In this document: positions 1-9,103 of the stretch, piece after piece | Position numbering within the stretch: position 1 is the first letter of the stretch | How the letters are laid out: every line of letters starts with the position of its first letter | From: Arenimonas oryziterrae DSM 21050 = YC6267 | GTDB taxonomy: Bacteria > Pseudomonadota > Gammaproteobacteria > Xanthomonadales > Xanthomonadaceae | Reading direction: 5' to 3' | DNA: 64,000 nucleotides | Assembly: GCF_000420545.1 (NCBI RefSeq) | Contig: NZ_ATVD01000002.1 | Span: 682,001-746,000, forward strand | Program-made: the position numbers and the translations under genes | The notes under the pieces: model-generated | Database searches by the model: none | What the model was told of the DNA's origin: nothing | Seen by the model: only the letters and a program-made list of their open reading frames with translations

Positions 1-950
1 TCGGCCCCTCGGGCTCGGGCAAGACAACCCTGCTGCGCCTGATCGCGGGCCTGCTGCCGGTCGATGGCGGTCGCATCGTGTTCGGCGGTCGCGATGCGAC
101 GCGCCTGAGCCTGCGCGAACGTCGCGTCGGTTTCGTGTTCCAGCACTACGCGCTGTTTCCGCACATGAGCGTATTCGAGAACGTCGCGTTCGGCCTGCGC
201 TCCAAGCCGCGACGGGAGAGACCGGCCGAGCCGGCGATACGTGCGAGCGTCGACAAGCTGCTCGAACTCGTACAGATGGCCGCGCTGCGCGACCGGTTGC
301 CGGCACAACTGTCCGGCGGCCAGCGCCAGCGCGTGGCCCTGGCGCGCGCGATGGCGATCGACCCGACCGTACTGCTGCTCGACGAACCCTTCGGCGCGCT
401 CGACGCGAAAGTGCGCGTCGAGCTGCGCCGTTGGCTGCGCACCCTGCACGACGAAACCGGCCTGACGACGGTGTTCGTCACCCACGATCAGGAAGAGGCG
501 CTCGACCTGGCCGATCGCGTGGTGGTGATGAATCGCGGCGCGATCGAACAGGACGACGTGCCCGACCGCGTCTATGGTCATCCGGCCTCGCCCTTCGTGT
601 TCGACTTCATCGGTCGTTCCAATCAGATCGAGGGCGAGGTGCGCGACAGCCTGTTCTTCGCGCCGGGCATGTCGACGCCGCTGGCCGGCGACGGCTGCCG
701 CGCGGGGCCGGCCACGCTGTATTCACGACCGCACGACCTGCGCCTGAGCGAGTCCAAGCGCGGGCTGCAGGCGACCGTGCAGGAGGTGCGGCGGCTGGCC
801 GGACGCGTCACGCTCGAGGCGACCCTGGCCGGTCAGGCGCGGCCCCTGGTGATGGACCTGTCCAGCCACGACCTGCTGCAATTGCCGCAGCCCGGCGAAC
901 GCGTGAACCTGTCCCTGGACCGCTATCGTGTCTTCCCAACGACACGCTGA
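1..950 (+). CDS. cysA: ABC transporter ATP-binding protein, CysA-like (5' partial)
   Basis: ATPase subunit of an importer, most like sulfate/thiosulfate CysA, energising uptake from the cytoplasmic face of the inner membrane. The window starts inside the gene: the first full codon is at position 3 and the reading frame opens with the Walker A motif GPSGSGKTT. The Q-loop region, signature LSGGQRQR, Walker [12 protein letters not shown] and switch His (FVTHDQEEA) follow in order. The C-terminal part after [11 protein letters not shown] is a TOBE-like regulatory domain. About 315 residues are visible and only the extreme N-terminus is missing. The permease genes would lie upstream, outside the window. 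Sulfate as substrate is inferred from CysA-like layout; another anion or sugar is possible. Confidence 0.85.
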   Translation, partial: GPSGSGKTTLLRLIAGLLPVDGGRIVFGGRDATRLSLRERRVGFVFQHYALFPHMSVFENVAFGLRSKPRRERPAEPAIRASVDKLLELVQMAALRDRLPAQLSGGQRQRVALARAMAIDPTVLLLDEPFGALDAKVRVELRRWLRTLHDETGLTTVFVTHDQEEALDLADRVVVMNRGAIEQDDVPDRVYGHPASPFVFDFIGRSNQIEGEVRDSLFFAPGMSTPLAGDGCRAGPATLYSRPHDLRLSESKRGLQATVQEVRRLAGRVTLEATLAGQARPLVMDLSSHDLLQLPQPGERVNLSLDRYRVFPTTR

Positions 951-965
951 ACACCGCACGCCGCT

Positions 966-971
966 TATAAT
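966..971 (+). promoter_or_regulatory. -10 element TATAAT for the polyprenyl synthase gene
   Basis: A perfect TATAAT ends six bases before the ATG at 978, so the expected transcription start falls on or within a base of the A of the ATG. No Shine-Dalgarno sequence precedes that ATG. I see no good -35 hexamer at the 17-base position (943-948). This pattern is typical of a leaderless mRNA. Confidence 0.55.
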
Positions 972-977
972 GTGCCC

Positions 978-1976
978 ATGTCAGCCCAAGCCCACGCCTC
1001 CGCCCTGCCCGGCATCGCCGAAATCCAGCAACTGGCCGTCGCCGACATGGCGCAGGTCAATTCGCTGATCCGGCGCCGGCTCGATTCCGACGTCGTCCTG
1101 ATCCAGCAGATCTCCGAGCACATCGTCGCCGCCGGCGGCAAACGCCTGCGACCGCTGCTGGCAGTGCTGGCGGCGCGCGCGCTCGGTTACGGCGGCGGCG
1201 ATCACCACCAGCTCGCGGCAATCATCGAATTCATCCACACCTCGACCCTGCTGCACGACGACGTGGTCGATGAATCGGACCTGCGCCGCGGCCGCAAGAC
1301 CGCGAATGCACTGTGGGGCAATGCGCCGAGCGTGCTGGTCGGCGATTTCCTGTACTCGCGCAGTTTCCAACTGATGGTCGAACTCGATTCGATGCCGATC
1401 ATGCGCGTGCTGGCCGACACCACGAACCAGATCGCCGAGGGTGAAGTGCTGCAGCTGCTGCACGTGCACAACCCCGATACCGACGAAGCGGCCTACCTGC
1501 GCGTGATCGAGCGCAAGACCGCGGTGCTGTTCGCCGCCGCGACGCGCCTGGGCGCGCTGGTCGCCGGCGCCGATGCCCCGGTGCAGCAGGCGATGCACGA
1601 CTACGGCCTGAATCTGGGCCTCGCCTTCCAGATCGCCGACGACGTGCTCGACTACACCGCCGATGCGCAGACGCTGGGCAAGAATCTCGGCGACGATCTC
1701 GCCGAGGGCAAGGCGACCTTGCCGGTGATCCACGCGCTCGCGCATGCCGACGCGACCCTGCGCGAGCGATTGGCGACGATCATTCGCGAAGGCGACAGCC
1801 AGGCGCTGCCCGAGGTCGTCGCGGCGATCCATGCCAGCGGTGGACTGGAATACAGCCAGCGCACCGCCGCGCGCTATGCGCGGGCGGCCGAGGCCTGCCT
1901 GGACGGACTCGCCGACAATCCGTGGACGGCCGCGCTGCGCGGCCTGGCGCGCTACGCGATCGAACGCAACCACTGA
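978..1976 (+). CDS. ispB: octaprenyl diphosphate synthase (trans-isoprenyl diphosphate synthase)
   Basis: Condenses isopentenyl diphosphate units onto farnesyl diphosphate to make the polyprenyl tail of ubiquinone, in the cytoplasm. The 332-residue product has the first Asp-rich motif LLHDDVVDES (Asp at about 94-98), preceded by GGKRLRP, and the second motif QIADDVLDY, both hallmarks of the family; the length is normal. I chose ATG 978 over the in-frame GTG 972 because a consensus -10 box ends at 971, which would leave the GTG untranscribed. It converges with the dienelactone-hydrolase-like gene, with only four bases between stop codons. The exact chain length (C40 versus other) cannot be read from sequence. 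Confidence 0.9.
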   Translation: MSAQAHASALPGIAEIQQLAVADMAQVNSLIRRRLDSDVVLIQQISEHIVAAGGKRLRPLLAVLAARALGYGGGDHHQLAAIIEFIHTSTLLHDDVVDESDLRRGRKTANALWGNAPSVLVGDFLYSRSFQLMVELDSMPIMRVLADTTNQIAEGEVLQLLHVHNPDTDEAAYLRVIERKTAVLFAAATRLGALVAGADAPVQQAMHDYGLNLGLAFQIADDVLDYTADAQTLGKNLGDDLAEGKATLPVIHALAHADATLRERLATIIREGDSQALPEVVAAIHASGGLEYSQRTAARYARAAEACLDGLADNPWTAALRGLARYAIERNH

Positions 1977-1980
1977 ATCC

Positions 1981-2763
1981 TTATTTCTTGGCGAAGACGT
2001 CGCCGAAGAACTCGTGCATCAGGCGCACGCTGCGGCGGTAGCTCGGCGCGTGGTACATGCAGCCGCCCGGGCCTTTTTCGTCGGGTTCGGCGAAACAATG
2101 CACGGCACCGCCGAAACTGACGAACTGCCAGTCGGCGCCGGCGCTGCGCATTTCTTCCTGGAACGCCACGATGGATTCCTGCGACACGTACTTGTCGTCG
2201 CCGCCGTTCATCACCAGCACCGGGGCTTTCAGCGCGCCCTTGGTCGCCGGCATCTTGGTCGAGAGATTGCCGTGGAAGGTGGCCACGCCCTTGAGATCGG
2301 CACCGCTGCGCGCGAGTTCCAGCGCCACCGCACCGCCGAAGCAAAAGCCAATCGCGCCGATGCGCGTGGTGTCGACCGGCGCTTTCTTGCCGGCGCCACG
2401 CAAGGCCGCGAGCGCGGCATTAACGCGCGTACGCAGGCCCGCAGGATCGGCATAGACCGCGGCCGTGGCCTTGCCCGCTTCATCGGCATTGGCCGGACGC
2501 ACGCCGCGACCGTACATGTCGACGAGCAGGATCACGTAGTCCTTGCCGGCCAGCGTCTTGGCCTTGGCCACCGCGCTGTCGGTGACGCCGTACCAGTTCG
2601 GCACCATGACCACGCCCGGGCGCGGCGCCTTGCTGGCGTCGTCCCAGACCAGATAGCCGTCGAAGGTCTTGCCGTCGGCCGTCCAGCTGATCTTGTCGGC
2701 ACGCGGCGCGGCCAGCGCGGAGAAACTCACGAAGAACAGACACAGCAGCATCAGACGGCGCAT
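1981..2763 (-). CDS. dienelactone hydrolase family protein, exported
   Basis: An alpha/beta hydrolase of the dienelactone hydrolase family, 260 residues, with an N-terminal signal peptide (MRRLMLLCLFFVSFSALAA), so probably periplasmic. The nucleophile Cys sits in GFCFGG, followed by an acidic residue in NGGDDKY and a His in GAVHCF: the Cys-Asp-His triad expected. I favour ATG 2763 over ATG 2772 because GAGG then lies nine bases upstream; the alternative adds three residues. A GATAAT-like -10 for this strand lies at 2800-2805. It follows murD2 on the same strand. Exported family members are common but their substrate is usually unknown, so no specific reaction is assigned. Confidence 0.8.
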   Translation of the reverse strand: MRRLMLLCLFFVSFSALAAPRADKISWTADGKTFDGYLVWDDASKAPRPGVVMVPNWYGVTDSAVAKAKTLAGKDYVILLVDMYGRGVRPANADEAGKATAAVYADPAGLRTRVNAALAALRGAGKKAPVDTTRIGAIGFCFGGAVALELARSGADLKGVATFHGNLSTKMPATKGALKAPVLVMNGGDDKYVSQESIVAFQEEMRSAGADWQFVSFGGAVHCFAEPDEKGPGGCMYHAPSYRRSVRLMHEFFGDVFAKK

Positions 2764-2835
2764 GACAGGCATCCTCGGCGGGGGCGAACGGGTCGCGACA
2801 TTATCGCCGCCGCGCGTTAAGACCGCGTGCGTGTG

Positions 2836-4215
2836 TCAGGCGACGCCGAGGCCGGGGATCGAGCTGATGATCTCGGGATCGAAGCCCGCCGCCTTGGCGA
2901 AATGCCGGCCGCGTTCGACATAGTCCTTGTAGCGCGGAAAACTCGGCGCGCCCGGCGACAGCAGCACCAGGCCTTCGCTCTCCAGACCCTCGCGCGCCAG
3001 GCGCAGGGCGTCTTCCATTTCCACGGCTTCAGACAGCACGAAATGACTGTTGGCCGAAATGAGTTTCAGGCGTTCGAAAATACGCGGCCCGTTCTGCCCG
3101 ATCGTGACGATGACTTTCGGCGGATCCACCGCCATGCGATCGGCGAACACGCCCCAGTCGATGCCGCGGTCGTAGCCGCCGACGATGATCGCGACGCGAC
3201 GGCCCTTGTAGCAGTCGAGCGCGGCGAGACTCGCATGCGGCGTGGTGCTGATCGAGTCATTGACGAAATCCAGGCCGTCGCGCGCGCCGAGCGCCTGCAG
3301 GCGATGCGGCAGCGGCTTGAACTGATGTGCCTGCGGTGCGAGCGCCACGGCATCCAGGCCCAGGGCCTCGACGGCCGCGAGCGCGGCGCACAAGTTCAGG
3401 CGATTGTGCCGGCCGGGCAAGGGCAGACGGCGCGCATCCATGACGAACTGCTGGCCGCGATACAGGTCGGTGTCGCGCAGATGCCAGCCGTCGCCATCGT
3501 TGAACCAGACCACGCGCGTGGTATCGGGCACGCTCAGTCCGACCAGGCGCGGATCGGCGGCGTTGAGCACGGCGGTGCGCGGCGCGCCTTCGGTGACCAG
3601 GGCCAGCTTGTCCTGGAAATAACGCGCTTCGGTGCCGTGCCAGTCGAGATGTTCGGGGAAAAAATTCAGTACGACGGCGACGTCCGGCGCGATCGCCTCG
3701 CGTGCCTGATAGCTCGACAACTCGATCGCCCAGAATTCCGGCGGCGGCTCGACATCGAGCAGTTCCAGCAGCGGCAGACCGATGTTACCGGCGAGTGCGG
3801 TGCGTTTGCCGGCACTGCGCAGCAGATGCGCAATCAGGGAGGTGACCGTGCTCTTACCCTTGGTACCGGTCACGCAGACTTTCTTTCCCGGCGGGTTCTC
3901 GGCGAACCACAGCCCGCTGCCGCCGACGAACTGCGTGCCGTGCAGGCTCGCGTCCACGGCCGGCGAGGTGTACGGACTGATGCCTGGCGACTTGATGACG
4001 ATCTCGAAGGCCGCGAGCTTGTCGCCGTCGACCTGGGTGTCGATGGTCAGCGCCGGATCTTCCATCGCGGCGAGCGTGGGCGCTTCGGCGTCCGAGCAGA
4101 ACACCGTGATCGGCTGCCGCGGCAGGCGCCAGCGCAGCGCGGCCAGCGCGGCGCGACCTTCGCGGCCATAACCCCAGATCGCGACCCGCTTGCCTTCAAG
4201 CTCCGAAATTCGCAC
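2836..4215 (-). CDS. murD2: UDP-MurNAc-L-Ala:L-glutamate ligase, MurD2 type
   Basis: Mur ligase, 459 residues, adding glutamate to UDP-MurNAc-L-alanine in the cytoplasm. Visible motifs: ATP loop [29 protein letters not shown] and [12 protein letters not shown]. The last two differ from the classical MurD forms NxxxDHxDRH and NDSKATN. Together with the overlapping downstream partner murL this indicates the MurD2 variant known from Xanthomonas, which attaches L-Glu rather than D-Glu; the epimerase then converts the product. The ATG lies 20 bases inside the end of murL, implying translational coupling. Classical MurD specificity cannot be excluded from motifs alone, but the context argues strongly for MurD2. 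Confidence 0.85.
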   Translation of the reverse strand: MRISELEGKRVAIWGYGREGRAALAALRWRLPRQPITVFCSDAEAPTLAAMEDPALTIDTQVDGDKLAAFEIVIKSPGISPYTSPAVDASLHGTQFVGGSGLWFAENPPGKKVCVTGTKGKSTVTSLIAHLLRSAGKRTALAGNIGLPLLELLDVEPPPEFWAIELSSYQAREAIAPDVAVVLNFFPEHLDWHGTEARYFQDKLALVTEGAPRTAVLNAADPRLVGLSVPDTTRVVWFNDGDGWHLRDTDLYRGQQFVMDARRLPLPGRHNRLNLCAALAAVEALGLDAVALAPQAHQFKPLPHRLQALGARDGLDFVNDSISTTPHASLAALDCYKGRRVAIIVGGYDRGIDWGVFADRMAVDPPKVIVTIGQNGPRIFERLKLISANSHFVLSEAVEMEDALRLAREGLESEGLVLLSPGAPSFPRYKDYVERGRHFAKAAGFDPEIISSIPGLGVA

Positions 4216-5572
4216 GCACCGCTCCCCAGACTGCCGACGGAATCCCGTGTTCGGGCGATGCTACCAGCAAGGGCGCGAGACCGAGTTCGCTCTCGACCAG
4301 CTGCGGGCGGATCTCGCGGGCGAAGCGCGCGACCAGCGCGTCTTCCCGCCAGCTCGCACTGTCGGCCAGGGCGGCCATCGCGGCGCGCGACTCCTTGCCC
4401 TCGCCCACGCATTCGAAAGGCTTGTGATCCTCGAACTCGAGCAGGGCATCGAAACCGGGCGCCTGTTCCGGCTCGTCGAGCAGGTTGCGGCCGAAAATGT
4501 TCAGCAAGCGCGGCTTGGGCATGAACGGCGCCAGCGCGAGGAACACGAAATGACATTTCGGGCAGACGCCGCACCAGCGCTGCGCCGGTCGTTCGCCGAG
4601 CAGATGGAAGTTGCGGTTGCAGCTGGAGAAATGCGCGTCGTAATGATCGATGCGGGCGAACTGGCGCGCGACCGCCAGTTCCGAAAACGGACGCAGCAGA
4701 GAGTAGTACTCGAGATCAGCCGCGACCGTGCGCTTGAGTTGTGCGGCCAGGCCACGTTCGCAGTCCCAGCCCTTGGACCACTGGTGATTCACTTCGCCCG
4801 TGCCCGGGATCAGGCTGCCGTAGCTCGCCGAACGCTCGTTGGAAAACACGACCTGATCGGCATCGATCAACACGGCGGCCAGCGCCAGAATCGCCGAGTT
4901 CACCGCAGTTACCGGGATGTGGCCGTTGTAAGCGCCAAGCTTGTTCATCTCGAACAGTTCCGGCGCCAGACTGCGGGTCAGGTTGAGTGTCGGCAGGCCG
5001 GTGCGCTCGGCGCAGGCCTTGATCAGCGGCGAACTGCCGACCCAGGTGACAGTCTGCGCAATACCGGCAGCACGCAGCGCCTCGATCGAAACAAGCGAAT
5101 CCTTGCCGCCGCCGATGGCAACGAGCGCATGGCGCTTGAGACCGATCCGCTGTCCTTCTGCCACCGGGAGCAGGTGGCCCGAAGGGCCGGATGAGGGAAA
5201 ACGAATCTTGCCGCGCAACTTCAAGCCATTGCGATAAGCAAACTCGCCCAGCCCGTTCTCATAAAGTTCAGTCAGGAAGGCCGCCAAGGCCGCATCGATC
5301 TGATACGACTCGATGCGAATCTCCGCCGGCACCGCTGCCTTGTAATAGCTCACGCCTGCGATGAGATGCAGCAGACGCAAGGCCTGCTCGACCGCAGCCG
5401 CGCGCGCAGCGTCCAGTACGAACGGTGCGCCTGGAATGCGTACGGTTTCGGTCAGCTCGGGGCCGTCGTCGAAAGCGTAGACGAGCTTGGCCTCGCCGGT
5501 CGCCGTGTCGAATGCGCAGCGCACAAAACGGAAGGCGCGGACCGCGTCGCGCTGGAAATTCAGGTCAGACAT
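4196..5572 (-). CDS. murL: UDP-MurNAc-L-Ala-L-Glu epimerase
   Basis: Epimerises the terminal L-Glu of UDP-MurNAc-L-Ala-L-Glu to D-Glu, a route found in Xanthomonas that replaces glutamate racemase plus classical MurD. The 458-residue product carries an ATP-pyrophosphatase-like loop ([11 protein letters not shown]), then [21 protein letters not shown] and a Cys-containing C-terminal part with CNRNF and [10 protein letters not shown] chose ATG 5572 (MSDLNFQ); it overlaps the lysAC stop by eight bases, and the murL stop lies inside murD2, so the three genes form one coupled unit. Identification rests on overall sequence character plus adjacency to MurD2. No other function fits the pair as well. 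Confidence 0.85.
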   Translation of the reverse strand: MSDLNFQRDAVRAFRFVRCAFDTATGEAKLVYAFDDGPELTETVRIPGAPFVLDAARAAAVEQALRLLHLIAGVSYYKAAVPAEIRIESYQIDAALAAFLTELYENGLGEFAYRNGLKLRGKIRFPSSGPSGHLLPVAEGQRIGLKRHALVAIGGGKDSLVSIEALRAAGIAQTVTWVGSSPLIKACAERTGLPTLNLTRSLAPELFEMNKLGAYNGHIPVTAVNSAILALAAVLIDADQVVFSNERSASYGSLIPGTGEVNHQWSKGWDCERGLAAQLKRTVAADLEYYSLLRPFSELAVARQFARIDHYDAHFSSCNRNFHLLGERPAQRWCGVCPKCHFVFLALAPFMPKPRLLNIFGRNLLDEPEQAPGFDALLEFEDHKPFECVGEGKESRAAMAALADSASWREDALVARFAREIRPQLVESELGLAPLLVASPEHGIPSAVWGAVRANFGA

Positions 5573-8168
5573 CCAACACTTCCTCGACGGGCAAAGCACG
5601 CAGGTTGTAACGATTGGCCATGACGAAGCCGTAAGCGCCGGCCGTGGCGATCAGCGCGACATCGCCTTCCGCCGTGGCGTCGGGCAAGCCGCGGCGCTTG
5701 CCGAGCACGTCGCTGGATTCACAGATCGGGCCGACGATTTCCGCCGGCACGCCGTCGGCATCGTCGAGGCGCGAGAGATTCACGATCTCGTGCCAGGCGT
5801 TGTAGAGCGCCGGGCGCATGAGCGCATTCATGCCGGCATCGAGACCGATGCGGCGCTGGCCGAGCTTGTCGACGACCTGGGTCACCTTCGCCAGCAGCAC
5901 GCCGGCTTCGGCGACGAGATAGCGGCCGGGTTCGATCCACAAGGCGTACTGCGGCCACGCGGCCTTGATGTCGGCCATCGCAGCGGCGAATGCGGGAATG
6001 TCGAAATCCTCGCCGTCGGGCTTGTAGGGCACGCCGATGCCGCCGCCGACGTCGATCGCCGACACGGTGCCGATCTGCTCGGCGAGATTCACCAGCTGCG
6101 CGTACACCTGCGGCCAGTGCGAGACATCCTGGATGCCGCTGCCGACATGCGCGTGCAGGACGACGATGCGGGCTTTCGCGGCACGCGCGGCGGCGATGAA
6201 CTCGGGCAAGGCCTCCGCCGGCAGACCGAATTTCGCTTCCTTGCCGCCGGTGCGCACTTTTTCGTGGTGACCCAGGCCGTAGCCGGGATCGATACGCAGC
6301 GCGATCTGCCGGTTGGCGAACAACTCCGGCCAGTGTTGCAGCGGATAGACGCTGTCGAGCGTCACCCAGACATCGCGCGCGATCGCGTCAGCGAATTCGC
6401 TGCGCGGCGCGAAGCTCGGCGTGAAGAGCACGCGCGTGGCGTCGAGCGTCGGCAGGACGGAGAACAGGTGTTCGAGCTCGGCCTGCGACACGCATTCGAA
6501 ACCGAAGCCCTCGTCGGCGAGCGCACGCAGGATCGCCGGATGCGGATTGGCCTTGAGCGCATAGAAACGCCGGTCGACGGCGCCGACCTCGGCCAGTCCG
6601 CGCGCGCGTTCGCGCACCGTCGGCAGGTGATAGACGTAGCGCGGCGAGTCGGTCTGTGCCGCTGCCAGCAGGCGCGCGCGCTGCTTGCGCCACCAGGGTT
6701 CGCGCCGCGAGCCGCCGCTGGGCTCGATCTGTTTCCAGCTCGGGCCGAACACCTCGGTGATATCGACCGGCATCGCACCCGAATGCGTAAGCAGGTCGTG
6801 CAGGCGCGGCATCATGCCGTCGACCAGCGCCTCGTCGACGACGAAGGTCAGGTTGAGGTCGTTCGAGCTCTGCGAAATCAGGTGCACGCGTTCGCGGCCG
6901 AACTCGCTCCAGACATCGGTGAGCTTGTGCAGCAGCGAGCGCATGCCGCGACCGACCAAGGTGATCGCGCTGCACGGCGCGATGACTTTCACCCGGCACA
7001 CTTCCGCCAGGTCGGCGCACAGCGCGTCGAGCACGTTGGAATTGACCAGGTTGTCGGAGGGATCGAGCGACACGGTGACGTTGGCTTCGGACGAACCGAT
7101 CAGGTCGATCGACAGGCCGTGCTGCTTGAAGCGTTCAAACACGTCGGAAAGAAAACCGACCTGCTGCCACATGCCGATGGTTTCCATCGACACGAGCACA
7201 ATGCCGCGACGCGAACTGATCGCCTTCACGCCGGGCACCGTCGCCGCGCGATGATCGATGACCGTGCCGGCCATCTGCGGCCGCTCGGTGTCGCGGATCC
7301 AGATCGGCACGCGCGCTTCGCGGCAGGGATGGATGCAGCGCGGGTGCAGGACCTTCGCGCCGGTCGTGGCGATTTCCTGCGCTTCTTCGTAGTCCAGGCG
7401 CGAGAGCAGGCGGGCATCGGGTACGACGCGCGGGTTGGCGCTGAACATGCCGGGCACGTCGGTCCAGATCTCGACGCGGCGCGCCTGCAGCAGTGCGCCG
7501 AAATACGCCGCCGAGGTGTCGGAACCGCCGCGACCGAGGATCGCCGTGCCGCCGTCGTCGGCGCGCGCGATGAAGCCCTGGGTGATCAGCAGTCGGCCGT
7601 TGCCGCGGAAGCGTTCGCGCAAGGCGGCATCGCCGAGATAGCGGCAGGACACGGACAAACGGCGCGACCAGTCGCTCTGGTTCGGCAGCGACTGCGCCTG
7701 CAGCCAGTCGCGCGCATCGAGCCAGTCGACGTCCATGCCCTGGGTGCGCAGATAGGCCACGCCCAAGGTCGACGAAAGCAGTTCGCCCTGCGCCAGTACT
7801 TCCGCCTGCCAGGCGAGGGCGCCGCTTTCGCGACGCGGATCCTGGCCGAGCGCGCGCAGTGCGGCGAGGCGTTCGCCGAGCACCGCGTCGGCATCGATCG
7901 ACAGCTCGCCGCAATAGGCGCGATGGCGTTCGACCAGGGCGTCGATGCGCCGTGCTACCTCGGCGGCATCGGCGTGGTGATCGGTGATCGCCTGCAATTC
8001 GTTGGTGACGCCGGAAAGCGCCGACACGACCACGAGCACGCGCGCATCTTCGTCGGCCTGGCGCTCGCGCATCAGGCGACCGATGGTGTCCCAGCGCGTG
8101 CGACGGGAAACACTGGTGCCACCGAACTTCAGGACGATCCAGTCGGTGGCGGCGGCGTCGGGACTCAT
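5565..8168 (-). CDS. lysAC: bifunctional aspartate kinase / diaminopimelate decarboxylase
   Basis: A fused enzyme of 867 residues catalysing the first and last steps of lysine synthesis from aspartate. The N-terminal half is aspartokinase: VLKFGGTSV, GRGGSDTSAA, then ACT-type regulatory segments around residues 310-460. The C-terminal half is a PLP-dependent decarboxylase: FYALKANPHP (the Lys binds PLP), HAHVGSGI, GGGIGVPY, EPGRYLVAEAG and GPICESSDVLG. This fusion is characteristic of Xanthomonadales. I start at ATG 8168 (MSPDAAATDW); the open frame reaches 8396 but that would run into the divergent PhzF gene. It leads an operon with murL and murD2, linking diaminopimelate supply to peptidoglycan stem synthesis. 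Confidence 0.93.
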   Translation of the reverse strand: MSPDAAATDWIVLKFGGTSVSRRTRWDTIGRLMRERQADEDARVLVVVSALSGVTNELQAITDHHADAAEVARRIDALVERHRAYCGELSIDADAVLGERLAALRALGQDPRRESGALAWQAEVLAQGELLSSTLGVAYLRTQGMDVDWLDARDWLQAQSLPNQSDWSRRLSVSCRYLGDAALRERFRGNGRLLITQGFIARADDGGTAILGRGGSDTSAAYFGALLQARRVEIWTDVPGMFSANPRVVPDARLLSRLDYEEAQEIATTGAKVLHPRCIHPCREARVPIWIRDTERPQMAGTVIDHRAATVPGVKAISSRRGIVLVSMETIGMWQQVGFLSDVFERFKQHGLSIDLIGSSEANVTVSLDPSDNLVNSNVLDALCADLAEVCRVKVIAPCSAITLVGRGMRSLLHKLTDVWSEFGRERVHLISQSSNDLNLTFVVDEALVDGMMPRLHDLLTHSGAMPVDITEVFGPSWKQIEPSGGSRREPWWRKQRARLLAAAQTDSPRYVYHLPTVRERARGLAEVGAVDRRFYALKANPHPAILRALADEGFGFECVSQAELEHLFSVLPTLDATRVLFTPSFAPRSEFADAIARDVWVTLDSVYPLQHWPELFANRQIALRIDPGYGLGHHEKVRTGGKEAKFGLPAEALPEFIAAARAAKARIVVLHAHVGSGIQDVSHWPQVYAQLVNLAEQIGTVSAIDVGGGIGVPYKPDGEDFDIPAFAAAMADIKAAWPQYALWIEPGRYLVAEAGVLLAKVTQVVDKLGQRRIGLDAGMNALMRPALYNAWHEIVNLSRLDDADGVPAEIVGPICESSDVLGKRRGLPDATAEGDVALIATAGAYGFVMANRYNLRALPVEEVLDV

Positions 8169-8179
8169 GGGCGGGGCGC

Positions 8180-8185
8180 TATGAT
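8180..8185 (+). promoter_or_regulatory. candidate -10 (TATGAT) in the lysAC/PhzF divergent spacer
   Basis: The 56-base spacer between the two divergent start codons must hold promoters for both. On the plus strand TATGAT matches the -10 consensus at five of six positions. On the minus strand TATCAT (complement of 8215-8220) is the best -10 candidate for lysAC. No convincing -35 accompanies either. Confidence 0.3.
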
Positions 8186-8224
8186 TGGCGGGCGCGCAAT
8201 GCGCAGAACTTGGAATGATAAACG

Positions 8225-9103
8225 ATGCATCCGCCCCGCCGCTTTCTTCAGCTCGACGTTTTTGCGGACCGGCCCGGCGCCGGCAACCCGCTGGCCGTCG
8301 TGCTTGCCTCCGACGGCCTCGATACGGCCGCCATGCAGGCCTTCGCGAACTGGACCAATCTCTCGGAAACCGCCTTCCTCCTGCCCCCGACGACACCGGA
8401 GGCCAGCTACCGCGTGCGCATTTTCACGCCGCGCCAGGAACTGTCCTTCGCCGGCCACCCCAGTGTCGGCGCCGCGCATGCCGCGCTCGAGGCCGGATTG
8501 GCGAGCGCCATCGACGGCCGCCTGGTCCAGGAATGCGCAGCGGGCCTGCTGCCGATGCAGGTCTCGGGCACGGGCGAGGCGCAGCGGATTTCGGTGCGGG
8601 CGCCGCGGGGACGCGAATTGCCCTGGCCGTCCGGCTCGGAGGCCGCACTCACAGCGATCTTCTCCGCCATTCCGACCGGTGCGCCGCCCGCCGCCTTGAT
8701 CGACAACGGCCCGCAATGGTGGTGCGTGGAACTGAAAGACGAGGCCACGGTGCGCGGATTCCAGCCGCCCCTGGCCGCGATCGCCGCCCTCTGCCGCGCC
8801 GATGGCGCCGTCGGCCTGGCCATTTTCGCGCGCTGTCCGGGCAAGGATTACCAGATGGCGGTGCGAGCGTTCTGTCCCGCCGACGGCATTCCCGAGGATC
8901 CGGTGACCGGCAGTGCCAATGCGGCGATCGCTGCGTGGCTATCGGGCAACGACGGACTCGATCGCCTGGGCACGCACTATGTCGTCAGCCAGGGCCGGGA
9001 AATCGGCCGCGACGGCCGCATCGCGGTGGCGATCGACGCGACCGGCGAGGTCTGGATCGGCGGACAGACGCAGACCGTCGTGCAGGGAGCGCTGACATGG
9101 TGA
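8225..9103 (+). CDS. PhzF family isomerase (copy 1)
   Basis: A member of the PhzF phenazine-biosynthesis/diaminopimelate-epimerase fold superfamily, 292 residues, the usual length. Features: FLQLDVFADRPGAGNPLAVV at the N-terminus, the catalytic Glu in NLSETAF (about residue 46), SFAGHPSVG, and the second-half mirror motif GSANAAIAAW near residue 236. It is transcribed divergently from lysAC and overlaps the next gene, a paralogue, by seven bases. No other phenazine gene is present, so phenazine synthesis should not be inferred; most stand-alone PhzF proteins have unknown substrates. Confidence 0.85.
   Translation: MHPPRRFLQLDVFADRPGAGNPLAVVLASDGLDTAAMQAFANWTNLSETAFLLPPTTPEASYRVRIFTPRQELSFAGHPSVGAAHAALEAGLASAIDGRLVQECAAGLLPMQVSGTGEAQRISVRAPRGRELPWPSGSEAALTAIFSAIPTGAPPAALIDNGPQWWCVELKDEATVRGFQPPLAAIAALCRADGAVGLAIFARCPGKDYQMAVRAFCPADGIPEDPVTGSANAAIAAWLSGNDGLDRLGTHYVVSQGREIGRDGRIAVAIDATGEVWIGGQTQTVVQGALTW

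Noticed and set aside
8169-8396. N-terminal extension of lysAC
   Set aside because: The extension would cover the divergent promoter region and the start of the PhzF gene, and the extra residues do not resemble aspartokinase.
5487-8699. A 1070-codon plus-strand open frame opposite lysAC
   Set aside because: The minus strand carries the fused aspartokinase/decarboxylase with all motifs; the plus frame has none.
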